64,000 nucleotides of DNA from Paenibacillus sp. IHBB 10380 (GCF_000949425.1 NZ_CP010976.1:124001-188000); one strand, 5' to 3'; shown: positions 1 to 8,733, numbered from the stretch's first letter. The notes: generated by a model not told the origin, from the sequence alone. Program-made: numbers and translations.

Positions 1-1
1 T

Positions 2-100
2 GTGCCAGAAAAGCCTAATGACACTGTGAAGCGCTTGCTCGGCAGAGAGCCCCGCACGATAGACGCCTTTTTACATGAGTGTATAGAAAATTTCCGGTAG
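2..100 (+). CDS. C-terminal end of an NmrA-like NAD(P)-binding protein (partial)
   Basis: The window opens inside a reading frame that ends in TAG at 98-100. The 32 visible residues end in GREPRTIDAFLHECIENFR, which matches the C-terminal pattern of NmrA/atypical short-chain dehydrogenases, where a GR.P.T...F..E stretch is common just before the end. The start and the nucleotide-binding fold lie outside the window, so the substrate cannot be judged. A hairpin terminator follows about 35 bases later, so this is the last gene of its transcript. Confidence 0.55.
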   Translation: MPEKPNDTVKRLLGREPRTIDAFLHECIENFR

Positions 101-136
101 ATAAGTCATTGAGTAACGAGTCACGATAGTTCAATT

Positions 137-168
137 AACCGCTCACTTCAATCATAGGCGGTTTTTCT
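137..168 (+). terminator. Rho-independent terminator after the partial NmrA-like gene
   Basis: AACCGC at 137-142 pairs with GCGGTT at 158-163 and is followed by a T-rich run. It closes the transcript of the partial gene at the window edge. From 169 to about 390 the sequence is AT-rich and I see no further gene in it. Confidence 0.6.
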
Positions 169-402
169 TTTGTTTAAAATCAAAGAGAAGTCATAATCAG
201 GTCCAGCCATGAATTAAATGTGATAAAATAGAAGGAAACAAATGTATCTTACTTATGCTTTTCAGAATGGAATGGCTAAGTAAAAGAGATAAATTTTGGG
301 TAGAGGGTATCCATTTTTGAATAAAATAGCAGATGTCGCGGTCCGTTCTCTATTCACTAGTCTACATAAACTTAGTAGGATTTGTACAAGGGGTTGAATG
401 GG

Positions 403-1440
403 TTGAATGAGAAAATTAAATATCAAATCATCATGCAAGGAACCACCAGCAAAAATGTGACCAAAACCTGTAAGGAGTTTGGGATTTCCAGAACAATTTA
501 TTACCAGTGGTATAATGCATATAACAAACATGGCATGGAAGGACTTGCAGAGAAAGAAAGAAAGCCCGTAATGCCAAATAAGGTAGATAAACGAACAGAG
601 AATCTGATTTTAAAGTACGTTGCAAAGTTCCCTGAGGATGGGCCTAAGCGAATTTATTATGAATTGCAGGATGAGGGAGTAAAGGTCGGGGAGTCAGGTA
701 TTTATAATGTGCTAAGGAGAAACGGGCTAAGCAAGAGGGAGCAGCGAGAGAGTTACGCCAAAGAGATGAAAGAAAAGAAGGGGCAAAACAGAGAAATTCG
801 TAAAACTCATGGGGGTAAGGAGAGGCAGAAGCTCCTAGACTATAAGATGAAAAATCCGAAAAATGCCTACCCCGGCTATATGTGTCAACAGAGTATTCAT
901 TATATGGGGGTTTTCCCTAAAATCGGAAGGGTATATCAATATGTGATATATGATGTCTACTCCAGATTAGGACTAGTCAAGCTGTATAATCGTAAGTCCA
1001 CCATTCACTTCATCGACTTTATGAATTTTAAAATCATACCCTTGATGAAGACATTGCACTTTGAAATCGATAATCTTGTGACCAATAAAAGTCGGGAATT
1101 TACTACAAACTGGGATAGGGGAAACCATAAATACACTGAATTTTTACATAAAAATAATATTAATCAAGTGGCCTTTACAGCAAAAAACAAAGAGATATTT
1201 CAGCCTTTGGAAGCATTTGTGGCCGTGTTGACGAAGGAATTTTATCAGCCGGCTTGGGCAGATGATACCATAGATTCCTTTGAGTTACTAGAAAAGCGGT
1301 TACATGAGTTTTTAAGACACTACAACTTCAGCAGGGTAATTACAGACGGGCCTAATCAAGGGCAAATACCATCGGATGTCGTACTTGGCTATACGGGTCA
1401 ACAAGAGACCTTGCCGCTCTGGTTGTTTACGAGGAGATAA
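403..1440 (+). CDS. HTH/integrase-core (IS481-like) protein with lost DDE residues, probably domesticated
   Basis: The first ~55 residues form a helix-turn-helix of the IS3/IS481 transposase type, followed by an HTH-like linker and an integrase-core fold from about residue 150. The family motif Q-D-T-F-Y-V-G is QSIHYMG here, so the first catalytic Asp is Ser164; the L-T-D-R-G motif is VTNKS, so the second Asp is Asn228; only the Glu (PLEAF, Glu270) remains. The frame is full length with no frameshift, and no terminal inverted repeats were found around it. The TTG at 403 is preferred over TTG 382 because AAGGGG at 388-393 sits nine bases upstream. The stop is six bases before the FAD-enzyme gene, whose ribosome binding site lies inside this gene. 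Lost catalysis with an intact frame suggests a DNA-binding or regulatory role. This is inference; family motifs are compared from memory. Confidence 0.75.
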   Translation: MNEKIKYQIIMQGTTSKNVTKTCKEFGISRTIYYQWYNAYNKHGMEGLAEKERKPVMPNKVDKRTENLILKYVAKFPEDGPKRIYYELQDEGVKVGESGIYNVLRRNGLSKREQRESYAKEMKEKKGQNREIRKTHGGKERQKLLDYKMKNPKNAYPGYMCQQSIHYMGVFPKIGRVYQYVIYDVYSRLGLVKLYNRKSTIHFIDFMNFKIIPLMKTLHFEIDNLVTNKSREFTTNWDRGNHKYTEFLHKNNINQVAFTAKNKEIFQPLEAFVAVLTKEFYQPAWADDTIDSFELLEKRLHEFLRHYNFSRVITDGPNQGQIPSDVVLGYTGQQETLPLWLFTRR

Positions 1441-1446
1441 TGAAAG

Positions 1447-2706
1447 ATGGCAAATGTGAAGTGTGAAGAGAAGATTGGTATCATCGGTGCCGGAATTTCT
1501 GGTGTTACTACTGCCTATCAGTTAGCGAAAAAGGGATATACTAACATCACCATCCTAGAGAAAGATGATCGAGTAGGTGGAAAGTGTCATTCGATCGAGT
1601 ACAAAGGAAAAACATATGAAATGGGTACTCTTATCGGTCTACCATCCTATAAAAATACGATGAAACTCATGGAGGAATTTGACCTCATGGACGAGGGGCC
1701 TCTATTGGAACGAGGATTTTTCGATATTCATGGGAGGAAAACTTCGCAGATTCCAATGGATCAGATGCAGGTTTTTATTGAGGAATTCAAACGGCTGCCG
1801 GATATTTTGAGCCAATATGAGACTCTAAAAGAGCCGGGTTTTCTGCATTTACCAAAGGAATTGTGTCAGCCTTTTTCATCATGGTGCGAAGAAAATGAAT
1901 TGTCTGTCATTAATCAGGTATATATGCACTACTTTAGTACTTTTGGATTTGGTAGTATTCATGATGTGCCTGCCGCGTACGTTTTGAAATTTCTGAGTTA
2001 CGATAATCTAATGTCCTTTATCGAAATTACCCACATGATTACATGGCCCAAGGGAGTCAGTGAACTGATAAAACGCATGGCAGACCAAGTAGAGGATCTA
2101 CGACTGACTTGTGAAGTGCTCCATATGGAGCAAGAAGAAAACGGTAAGATAAGGGTGGAAACAAGCCAAGATATCCTATATTTTGATAAAGTTATTTATA
2201 CGGCTTCCTTGCACCATATCAGTCACATGGTTCATTTGTCTCCGACGGACAAGACATTATTCGAGAGGATTATCTATGAGCGATTTAGGGTATACGCCTA
2301 CAGGGTGGAAGGTATTCCAGAGCTTTCTGGATATATTCCCGACAACATGTATCCTGACCGAAAGGGACATATGATGGCTTGGTATTATCGGTGGGCAGAT
2401 CTGGGAGCTACAGATTTGGTTACCGTTTATGTGGTGGAGAATGAAGCGATGACAGATCAGCAGATGCGAGAGACGGTAGAGAAAAAACTTCGGGAGCTTG
2501 GAGGAGAGAACATTCGTCTGTACATGATGAAGACGTGGAAACAATTTCCCCATGTAGATTCTGTTGCCCTGCGTGAAGGTTTTTATGAGCAACTTGATCA
2601 GATGCAGGGAAGAAACAATATCTACTATGCTGGAGAAATTATGAATTTTCCCACCCTTGAGAATTGTATCGTTTATGCGAAATACTTGGTAGAACGATTT
2701 TTTTGA
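1447..2706 (+). CDS. FAD-dependent oxidoreductase resembling polyunsaturated fatty acid (linoleate) isomerase
   Basis: A 419-residue flavoprotein of the amine-oxidase superfamily. The N-terminus has the dinucleotide motif IGAGISG and the E-K-D-D-R-V-G-G-K stretch. The sequence resembles, through most of its length, the Cutibacterium acnes linoleic acid isomerase PAI as I remember it: VGGKCHS, YEMGTLIG.PSY, DVPAAYVLKFL, SGYIPDNM.P.R.GH, YYRWAD and a C-terminal YAGEIMNF. PAI moves a double bond in a free fatty acid using FAD without net oxidation. A related double-bond isomerase or a polyene/amine oxidase role are the options. It starts seven bases after the integrase-like gene using GAGGAG inside that gene, so the two are probably translationally coupled. 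A strong terminator follows at 2747. Confidence 0.75.
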   Translation: MANVKCEEKIGIIGAGISGVTTAYQLAKKGYTNITILEKDDRVGGKCHSIEYKGKTYEMGTLIGLPSYKNTMKLMEEFDLMDEGPLLERGFFDIHGRKTSQIPMDQMQVFIEEFKRLPDILSQYETLKEPGFLHLPKELCQPFSSWCEENELSVINQVYMHYFSTFGFGSIHDVPAAYVLKFLSYDNLMSFIEITHMITWPKGVSELIKRMADQVEDLRLTCEVLHMEQEENGKIRVETSQDILYFDKVIYTASLHHISHMVHLSPTDKTLFERIIYERFRVYAYRVEGIPELSGYIPDNMYPDRKGHMMAWYYRWADLGATDLVTVYVVENEAMTDQQMRETVEKKLRELGGENIRLYMMKTWKQFPHVDSVALREGFYEQLDQMQGRNNIYYAGEIMNFPTLENCIVYAKYLVERFF

Positions 2707-2746
2707 TAGATTTACAATAGTAAAAAATGATAAAAATTCAATGAAT

Positions 2747-2790
2747 AGATGTGTTGACAAAGAAGTTTTGTCGATACATCTGTTTTTTTT
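2747..2790 (+). terminator. Terminator after the integrase/FAD-enzyme unit
   Basis: A 15-16 bp imperfect stem (AGATGTGTTGACAAA at 2747 pairing with TTTTGTCGATACATCT at 2767-2782) with a four-to-five base loop, followed by eight T residues. It ends the two-gene unit. The rest of the gap up to 3089 is AT-rich with no visible gene. Confidence 0.85.
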
Positions 2791-3089
2791 ACTTTCAAGT
2801 CATATTTACAACTGGATATCTTAAAAGCACCATTAACTAAACCCTCGCATAACAAATTCACCTTCTTTGGTTTAGATCCTTTGATTTTATCCAATATATC
2901 GATGTTTTGTCGGCCTTCAAAAATGTCGGCAAATAAAAAAAGAGTGAATTCATATGTAAATGTAACTCGAAAGGAAACTTATAAATCATTGATAAATCAA
3001 CGTTCTTAACGATTTGATTGAGGAATAACCAATAGGTTATATTCAAGTTAAGTCAAATGATTTCAACATAAATTAAGGAGGGGTTAGTA

Positions 3090-4004
3090 ATGTTTTTATT
3101 TGAATCCATACCTTGGTACTCTGCTCTAATGTGGTTAGCAGTACTTGCTGGCTTAATGTTTGTAAATGAAATAGCTCGTAGGAGTAAATGGATTTCGATT
3201 TTTTTGTTTTTAGTATTACCGATTATTCTTACCTTGGCGGTTTGGCCAAATACAGCAGGTGAAGGCTCCAGCGTTGGAACGTGGTTTCACTGGGTAAAAG
3301 TTTATTCTGCATTGGCAGGATGTCTAGGTTTCTTAGCCATCAGATTTGTTAAAGGTTGGAGTACTAACAAGTATCTTTTGATGTTCCCAGCAATTATATT
3401 GGCAGTCAACATTCTGGAAGCTGTTATTCGTGATTTCCAAGTGTATAGTTTGAATGGTATGGTAGATGGCGTTATGATGGTTGGAGGACCTTGGAACATC
3501 ATGAATGGGGTCGCAGGTATTCTGAACATTATTACGATTTCTGGTTGGATGGGTATTATCATTAGTAAAGACAAGTATAAAGATATGTTGTGGCCTGACC
3601 AACTTTGGTTCTGGATTATTGCCTATGATATTTGGAACTTTGCCTATGTGTATAATGCTGTATCCGATCACGCCTTCTATGCAGGCGCAGCATTGTTAAT
3701 TTCATGTACAATTCCTGCATTTTTCTTCAGAAAAGGTGCTTGGTTACAACATCGTGCACAGACTTTGGCTATTTGGATGATGTTTACCATGTCTTTCCCA
3801 ATGTTTGTCGGGGAGTCCAAGTTTGCCGTGCAATCATCTCACAGCGAAACAGCCTTATGGGTTGTGGGTAGTTTATCCTTAGCTGCTAATATTGCTGTGT
3901 TTGTATATCACTTCTACAAAATATCTAAGCATAAACGTAATCCGCTTCAAGTGGAAGTATATACAGATTTAGCTGCTTACAAAGCCATTGCAGAAAACAA
4001 CTGA
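3090..4004 (+). CDS. DUF5692-like polytopic membrane protein
   Basis: A 304-residue protein made almost wholly of hydrophobic segments, with about eight or nine predicted membrane helices starting at residues 10-28, 33-50 and 68-85 and ending near 268-288. The start WYSALMWLAVLAGLMFVNEI followed by RRSKW matches what I remember of the DUF5692 family of Firmicutes, whose function is unknown. Conserved-looking polar positions inside membrane segments include N-I-M-N-G-V and W-N-F-A-Y-V-Y-N, which could line a pocket. The start is well supported by AAGGAGGGG eleven bases upstream. It is a separate transcript from the FAD enzyme, because a terminator lies between them, and it has its own terminator at 4091. 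Confidence 0.65.
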   Translation: MFLFESIPWYSALMWLAVLAGLMFVNEIARRSKWISIFLFLVLPIILTLAVWPNTAGEGSSVGTWFHWVKVYSALAGCLGFLAIRFVKGWSTNKYLLMFPAIILAVNILEAVIRDFQVYSLNGMVDGVMMVGGPWNIMNGVAGILNIITISGWMGIIISKDKYKDMLWPDQLWFWIIAYDIWNFAYVYNAVSDHAFYAGAALLISCTIPAFFFRKGAWLQHRAQTLAIWMMFTMSFPMFVGESKFAVQSSHSETALWVVGSLSLAANIAVFVYHFYKISKHKRNPLQVEVYTDLAAYKAIAENN

Positions 4005-4090
4005 TAATCGCAGGGCAATCTGTTATCGATCAAGGCTATATCTTACCTCATGGCATAAACTTGAAAAATTTGACGATGACATATTTAATG

Positions 4091-4122
4091 CGCCGGTGAA
4101 GAAGTCACCGGCGTATTTTGTT
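4091..4122 (+). terminator. Terminator after the DUF5692-like gene
   Basis: CGCCGGTGA (4091-4099) and TCACCGGCG (4105-4113) form a perfect 9-bp GC-rich stem with a five-base loop, followed by TATTTTGTT. The remaining 300 bases to 4437 hold no gene that I can support. Confidence 0.85.
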
Positions 4123-4437
4123 ATAATATTTGAAAAACGGGGTGGAGATTGAGCTAAACTCAAGCCTAGCCTGATTCATAGGATATCGACAGATGGCATG
4201 GAGCGAATCCAACTTTAGATGCAAATGTTTGTGTAATAAGATTGTAAGTGGCAGTAAAACCCCGCAATAAATGGAACAGGATATCTTTTATAAGCAACAA
4301 ACGGGAATTAGGCGTCCCCTAATTGTACATAAAATACGTGTTTTCTCTTGTTGAAACGGTCACGCTCCAAATCTTGTTCTTTGGAAATGTTGTAAAATGA
4401 TTACGTAGAACAATTTTATTATGGAGGAATACATCAA

Positions 4438-5040
4438 ATGCCAGACGTAGTTGAAGAGCTCAAGAAAATGTCTCAAAAAAAGGGATTTGAAAATAAAATT
4501 TATTTTCAACAGTTGCTGGAAAAATGCAAGACCATAGCTTTGTCAAGTGCAGATGTTGAATTTTTAACAGAATTATATTCTTTAGCAAAAAAATTGTACA
4601 TTCGTAACACAATAATGATGTCACTTGTGTTTTGTGAGGATATTGATTTAAAGGATTTTTTCTTCAAAGCCTTTAAAAAAGAACGCTATCTAGATATGAG
4701 ATTGACTGCAATCCGAGGATACGCGAATTATGCCACTGAAAAAGAAGTAGAGAAACTGATGTCTAAGTTCATAGAAATTCTGATGAAGCGTCCTGAAAAT
4801 ACACCATATAACTATCAAGAATATGAGTTGATTCGTTCTGCTTTTGGGTTACCGTATTTAGTAAATAGATTTAGATACGCTTGTTTTATTCAGGCATATG
4901 CACAAGAAGAAAAACAATACAATGTAATGCCAGATGCTTTCAAAGGACATTTTACGATCGATGAAAAAGGAAATTCTGTCCAACTTCGGTCACCAGAAGA
5001 AACCACGAAAATGCTTGATGAATTTTGGGGAAGCAAGTAA
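4438..5040 (+). CDS. Unrecognised helical protein with HEAT-like pattern
   Basis: A 200-residue, soluble, mostly alpha-helical protein with no signal peptide or membrane segment. Residues 45-110 read like two short helical repeats (R-N-T-I-M-M-S-L-V...R-L-T-A-I-R-G-Y-A), which resembles HEAT or armadillo repeats, but no catalytic motif is visible and I do not recognise the family. The start is ATG 4438 with GGAGG ten bases upstream. It stands alone, bounded by intergenic sequence and by a terminator at 5052. A DNA-glycosylase-like or protein-scaffold role cannot be told apart from the sequence. Confidence 0.6.
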   Translation: MPDVVEELKKMSQKKGFENKIYFQQLLEKCKTIALSSADVEFLTELYSLAKKLYIRNTIMMSLVFCEDIDLKDFFFKAFKKERYLDMRLTAIRGYANYATEKEVEKLMSKFIEILMKRPENTPYNYQEYELIRSAFGLPYLVNRFRYACFIQAYAQEEKQYNVMPDAFKGHFTIDEKGNSVQLRSPEETTKMLDEFWGSK

Positions 5041-5051
5041 TGTATTTATGA

Positions 5052-5085
5052 AAGGCACGGATTTGTTCCTCCGTGTCTTTTTTTA
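5052..5085 (+). terminator. Terminator after the 4438 gene
   Basis: GCACGGA at 5055-5061 pairs with TCCGTGT at 5070-5076 (one G-U pair), followed by a run of eight T after a C. Confidence 0.75.
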
Positions 5086-5169
5086 CACCTATATAAGTCC
5101 CACTGTTCCTTTTCCCTCTATATAAATGAAAGGTCATCCCTCTACCACAATCAGAAGGGAGTTCTATTA

Positions 5170-5925
5170 TTGCGTTATGACATTAAAATTGCTTGCACAT
5201 CGTATTTGACACTTCACGAACAAAAGCTACGGATCAAGTCATTTTTGATTGATTATTTTGGCACAACTCACTTCTTTCTTGTTGAAACGGGCTTTTCTAT
5301 AACAGCCGTACAAGAGGAAGCAGCTTTTTTTGAGTGGATAAATACAGGTAGACCGGATCGAACGACTAAAGAATTGTTTCTTTTTGAATGGGCGGAGCAA
5401 GAGAGATGGAGAGGGCATTTCCTATTGAAATGCAGCTATTTTAATCGTCTGGAAGATAACAGCAGACGGAAGCAATTCGAGAAAATAGTTGTGCAAATGA
5501 ATGAACATATGGCACGGCCCGTCGTAACACTTCATATCAAGCAAACGGGAAAATCCATCGATGTACAGCAATTTCATCATCGTGCGGATGGGAAAATTGG
5601 CTATCATTTGCTTCCTTATGCAGAAGATGAGCAGGGACATTGGCGTGAAAATTTGGGTATTGGCTTATGGATATATCGTGAGGATTTTTATCTTTTATAT
5701 GAAGGAATTAAGGCGGTATATCCGCGTAAGGGGGCAGATTTTGAGAATTTTGATGACACGGGCATGAATTTTATTCGTAGGCCGGAATGGAAAATAATCC
5801 TGAAGCATTGGACGCAACTTGCAATCAATAACCCATCTAGCGCTGAATTTATAGCTTATGTAAGTCGGTGGGTGATAGCAACGCTAGAGCATGTGGATGA
5901 AATTGCGATTGAAGGGAATTTGTAA
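5170..5925 (+). CDS. Hypothetical cytosolic protein, 251 aa
   Basis: The protein is soluble, with a mixed alpha/beta pattern, rich in aromatic residues (W, F, Y) and with no obvious catalytic signature, signal peptide or membrane helix. It starts with TTG at 5170, supported by GAAGGGA nine bases upstream; no ATG near the N-terminus is better placed. The overall look, an acidic aromatic-rich 250-residue protein with a short unknown gene directly after it, is like that of many immunity or phage-defence accessory proteins, but no toxin gene adjoins it, so I assign no function. A small frame at 5968 follows after 42 bases with its own strong ribosome binding site. Confidence 0.6.
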   Translation: MRYDIKIACTSYLTLHEQKLRIKSFLIDYFGTTHFFLVETGFSITAVQEEAAFFEWINTGRPDRTTKELFLFEWAEQERWRGHFLLKCSYFNRLEDNSRRKQFEKIVVQMNEHMARPVVTLHIKQTGKSIDVQQFHHRADGKIGYHLLPYAEDEQGHWRENLGIGLWIYREDFYLLYEGIKAVYPRKGADFENFDDTGMNFIRRPEWKIILKHWTQLAINNPSSAEFIAYVSRWVIATLEHVDEIAIEGNL

Positions 5926-5967
5926 TTTACCGATCCCGTGTATGAAATTTATAAGGAGGAAAGAGAA

Positions 5968-6102
5968 TTGAATCTGAAGAGAATATTGCTTACAAAACCG
6001 AGCAAGACTTATAAAAATTATATCCATTTAATGATCACGGAGACTTCGTCAATTCAAGATATTTTAAATATCGTGAAAGTGACGGACTTCGATATGCCGT
6101 AA
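5968..6102 (+). CDS. Small unrecognised ORF, 44 aa, possibly a truncated gene
   Basis: A TTG-initiated frame with AAGGAGGA at 5952-5959, eight bases upstream, gives a 44-residue peptide that begins MNLKRILLTKPSKTYKNY and ends TDFDMP. The ribosome binding site is one of the strongest in the window, which argues for translation. The abrupt end and the lack of a following hairpin fit either a real small protein or the first part of a gene whose remainder has been deleted. It lies 42 bases after the 5170 gene and probably shares its transcript. Confidence 0.4.
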   Translation: MNLKRILLTKPSKTYKNYIHLMITETSSIQDILNIVKVTDFDMP

Positions 6103-6228
6103 CGTATTTTCATAACCCCTTTTTAGTTACATCATTAGAAACGCTATTAAAAAACACTTTTATTAAATACATTATACTCAAAGTTTCCATTTAAAAACGA
6201 CTTGATGCCAGGGAGCAGGTGCAAAACA

Positions 6229-7059
6229 ATGATAAATTTGGATAAATTAGCAGAGATATTTGCTAGTGGTACCTATGAAATAGAAGATGTCTACCGTTTA
6301 GTCATCCAGCCGAAAAGTATATTACGTGAATTTACGACCGTAAAGCATGGATTTCTTTTTATAATTCGTGGAGGAGCTAGAATATGTGTGAATGGAACGG
6401 TCTACGAGTTACATCCAGGATCAGTATTTCATGCGGCTCCAGGCATGCAACTGGACTCGCAAGTTATAGGACAATCAGAGTTCGAGTATTATTCACTTTT
6501 TTATAGATTGGATAAGTTAGGCGATGTAAATTGTACTCATGAATGCGACTCTCATTTTAAGCTGGAACCGGGAGCAAATCCGAGAGTGATAGAATTACTG
6601 ATCATGCTCCATCAGAATGCCCATACATCTGGAGGAATTGGAAAGCTTCGTATCAAGGAATTATTCTTAAGCATCATGCATCAAGTTCTGATTGGTTGCA
6701 GGTATCGAGAGAGTGGCAGTTCTCCAAGTAAAAGGGTGATAGAGGAAGCCATTGCATACATTAACGGGCATTATATGAATCCGATCACACTCGACGAGTT
6801 AGCTGAACTGCATGCAATGAGTACCAAACGCTTCTCATACTTCTTTCACAAATATACGGGGTTCCGTCCAATCGACTATGTTGTTAATTATCGTATGGAA
6901 AGAGCCAGTGATTTACTCAAAGCAGGCAATTTCCCCATCCGCGATATTGCTGTCAGTGTCGGTTATGCCAATCCGCTATATTTCAGCAGATTATTTAAAA
7001 AGAAATTCGGTGTGTCCCCCTCCGCATACACACATAAATTAGATAATCATATATATTGA
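6229..7059 (+). CDS. AraC-family transcriptional regulator
   Basis: A 276-residue regulator. Residues 20-90 form a cupin-like sensor (F.I.GGARICVNG...LHPGSVF), and residues 175-270 hold two helix-turn-helix motifs with the typical AraC ending: ITLDELAELHAMS, then IRDIAVSVGYANPLYFSRLFKKKFGVSPSAYT. The ATG at 6229 gives the natural cupin start; a TTG at 6202 would add nine residues. It lies 210 bases before a Fur box and the iron-uptake operon in the same orientation. AraC regulators next to FecB-type operons often sense the ferric chelate and activate import genes, as Btr does in Bacillus. That role is inferred from position. Confidence 0.85.
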   Translation: MINLDKLAEIFASGTYEIEDVYRLVIQPKSILREFTTVKHGFLFIIRGGARICVNGTVYELHPGSVFHAAPGMQLDSQVIGQSEFEYYSLFYRLDKLGDVNCTHECDSHFKLEPGANPRVIELLIMLHQNAHTSGGIGKLRIKELFLSIMHQVLIGCRYRESGSSPSKRVIEEAIAYINGHYMNPITLDELAELHAMSTKRFSYFFHKYTGFRPIDYVVNYRMERASDLLKAGNFPIRDIAVSVGYANPLYFSRLFKKKFGVSPSAYTHKLDNHIY

Positions 7060-7269
7060 GTTTCTGATTTATGAATTACGCCTGCAACTGCTGGTGATGA
7101 ACCTGAAGTGCAGTCTTCTTGCCTTTTGTCCAACTTTTTCCTTCCTGTTCCCGTCGCAGATCTGTCCTCCACATCAGCTAAATCATCAAGCCTGGATTAG
7201 ATAATTATGCATATAGGATTTGTGATTTGTGTATTTGCATTTGATTGAGTCCTTGCTAAACTATATTTT

Positions 7270-7288
7270 GATAATGAGAATCATTATT
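7270..7288 (+). promoter_or_regulatory. Fur box upstream of the iron-uptake/monooxygenase operon
   Basis: GATAATGAGAATCATTATT matches 17 of 19 positions of the classical Fur consensus GATAATGATAATCATTATC. It lies about 100 bases upstream of the monooxygenase start; a TATATT at 7262-7267 partly abuts it and may be a -10 region. Iron-replete Fur would block this promoter. It is the only Fur box I found in the window. Confidence 0.85.
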
Positions 7289-7369
7289 ATTTCATAGCCT
7301 ACTAGAGCCTACGTTTGATCGGAGTGTTTTCTAGGAGTAAATCTATTTATATAAGAAAGGTTGGTAGAA

Positions 7370-8677
7370 TTGACTGCAAATAGACAATTATGTATTGGCT
7401 TGTCCTTAAATGCAACTTGGATGAAAGGAGACGGCTGGCGGCGCCCAGATAGCGGAGTAGAAAAAATGGGTTCAATTGACTATTACATTGATGTGGCAAA
7501 GATGGCGGAGAAGTCAAAGCTCGATTTTCTTTTCAGGGCGGATTATCTTTATGTTAGCCCGCAGATGCTGGGCGATTCCTCTAATTTAGGCAGCCCTGAC
7601 CCTACTATGATGTTTGCTGCAATTGCCCGTGAAACCGAGCGTATCGGGCTGGTTACGACAATTTCTACGACTTTTAATCCGCCGTATGTTGTTGCAAGGC
7701 AGCTTCAGTCTTTGCATTGGCTGAGCAATGGACGCGCAGGCTGGAATATTGTCACTTCTATTGAAGGCGCTGAAAATTTTGGCGATTCTCCGATGCCTTC
7801 ACCGCAAGAAAGATATGCGAAGGCAATGGAATTTACTGATGTTGTACGCAAGCTATGGGAAAGTTTTCCGAAAGAAGCCATTGTTACTGATCGCGAGTCA
7901 GGCATATTTTCTGATAAGGATAAAGTGACTGCTATTAATCATTCCGGTGAATTTTTCAGTGTAAAGGGGCCGCTTTCTTTACCTTCTCATAAATCGGGAA
8001 CCATTCCTTTGTTTCAAGCCGGCGCTTCGGATATTGGACGAAATTTTGCCTCTTCAGTAGCGGATGCTATTTTTGCTGCAATGCCGGATATTGAATCGGG
8101 AGTGGAATTGCGAAATGATCTGAGAAGAAGAGCCACAGAACATGGGCGTGATCCGAACACCATCAGAGTTTTGCCGGGTTTATATTTTTTCCTGGCCGAT
8201 ACGCGCGAAGAAGCGCGTGAATTGCATAAGGCTGCGCATGCACATTTAAGTATTGAGCGCAGACATGCCTCTCTCAAATCGGTGCTGGGTCTTGATTTAA
8301 GTGGTTTTCCTTCGGATCAACGCGTAACTGCCGATATGCTTCCCGATCCTAATCAGCCCGTCCGCAGCCGGACACATGCCGAGCTGTTGCACCGGTATAT
8401 TACAAAGTATCAGCCTACAGTGGAAGAGGTGCTGGCGAGGCCGGAGGTTGTCGGATCTGCCCATTGGGTATCTGTTGGAACGGTCGAGGACGTGCTGAAC
8501 GATATTATTGAGCGGTTTGAGGCCGGAGCTATTGATGGATTTATAGCCCTTCCAGGTGGTTCAGAAAAATCTATGGAAATATTTTTTGAAAAGCTGATGC
8601 CGGAGTTGGTTGAAAGAGGCTTGTTCAGAAGCGAATATATGGGGGGCACTTTGCGTGAACATTTAGGGATTACGTAA
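7370..8677 (+). CDS. LLM-class FMN-dependent monooxygenase, NtaA/SnaA/DszA family
   Basis: A 435-residue TIM-barrel flavin monooxygenase. The features are those of the NtaA/SnaA/DszA branch of luciferase-like enzymes: G-L-S-L-N-A at the N-terminus followed by W-R-P-D-S, A-E-K-S-K-L-D-F-L-F-R-A-D, TTISTTFNPPYVVARQLQSL, the S-N-G-R-A-G-W-N-I-V-T motif, and E-R-Y-A-K-A-M-E-F. Members oxidise nitrilotriacetate, EDTA, streptogramin precursors or sulfur compounds with FMNH2 from a partner reductase. TTG 7370 is preferred to TTG 7361 because AAGAAAGG ends nine bases before it. It is the first gene behind the Fur box and lies 56 bases before an iron-binding lipoprotein, so a role in releasing iron from a chelator is plausible but unproven. 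Confidence 0.85.
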   Translation: MTANRQLCIGLSLNATWMKGDGWRRPDSGVEKMGSIDYYIDVAKMAEKSKLDFLFRADYLYVSPQMLGDSSNLGSPDPTMMFAAIARETERIGLVTTISTTFNPPYVVARQLQSLHWLSNGRAGWNIVTSIEGAENFGDSPMPSPQERYAKAMEFTDVVRKLWESFPKEAIVTDRESGIFSDKDKVTAINHSGEFFSVKGPLSLPSHKSGTIPLFQAGASDIGRNFASSVADAIFAAMPDIESGVELRNDLRRRATEHGRDPNTIRVLPGLYFFLADTREEARELHKAAHAHLSIERRHASLKSVLGLDLSGFPSDQRVTADMLPDPNQPVRSRTHAELLHRYITKYQPTVEEVLARPEVVGSAHWVSVGTVEDVLNDIIERFEAGAIDGFIALPGGSEKSMEIFFEKLMPELVERGLFRSEYMGGTLREHLGIT

Positions 8678-8733
8678 GCTATTACTGATCATTATTATAG
8701 GGATACCATTTTTGGAAGGGGTTCAGGAGAAAA

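Noticed and set aside
2257..2760. Reverse-strand 167-aa open frame inside the FAD enzyme gene
   Set aside because: It lies antisense to a well-supported gene and has no recognisable family or ribosome binding site.
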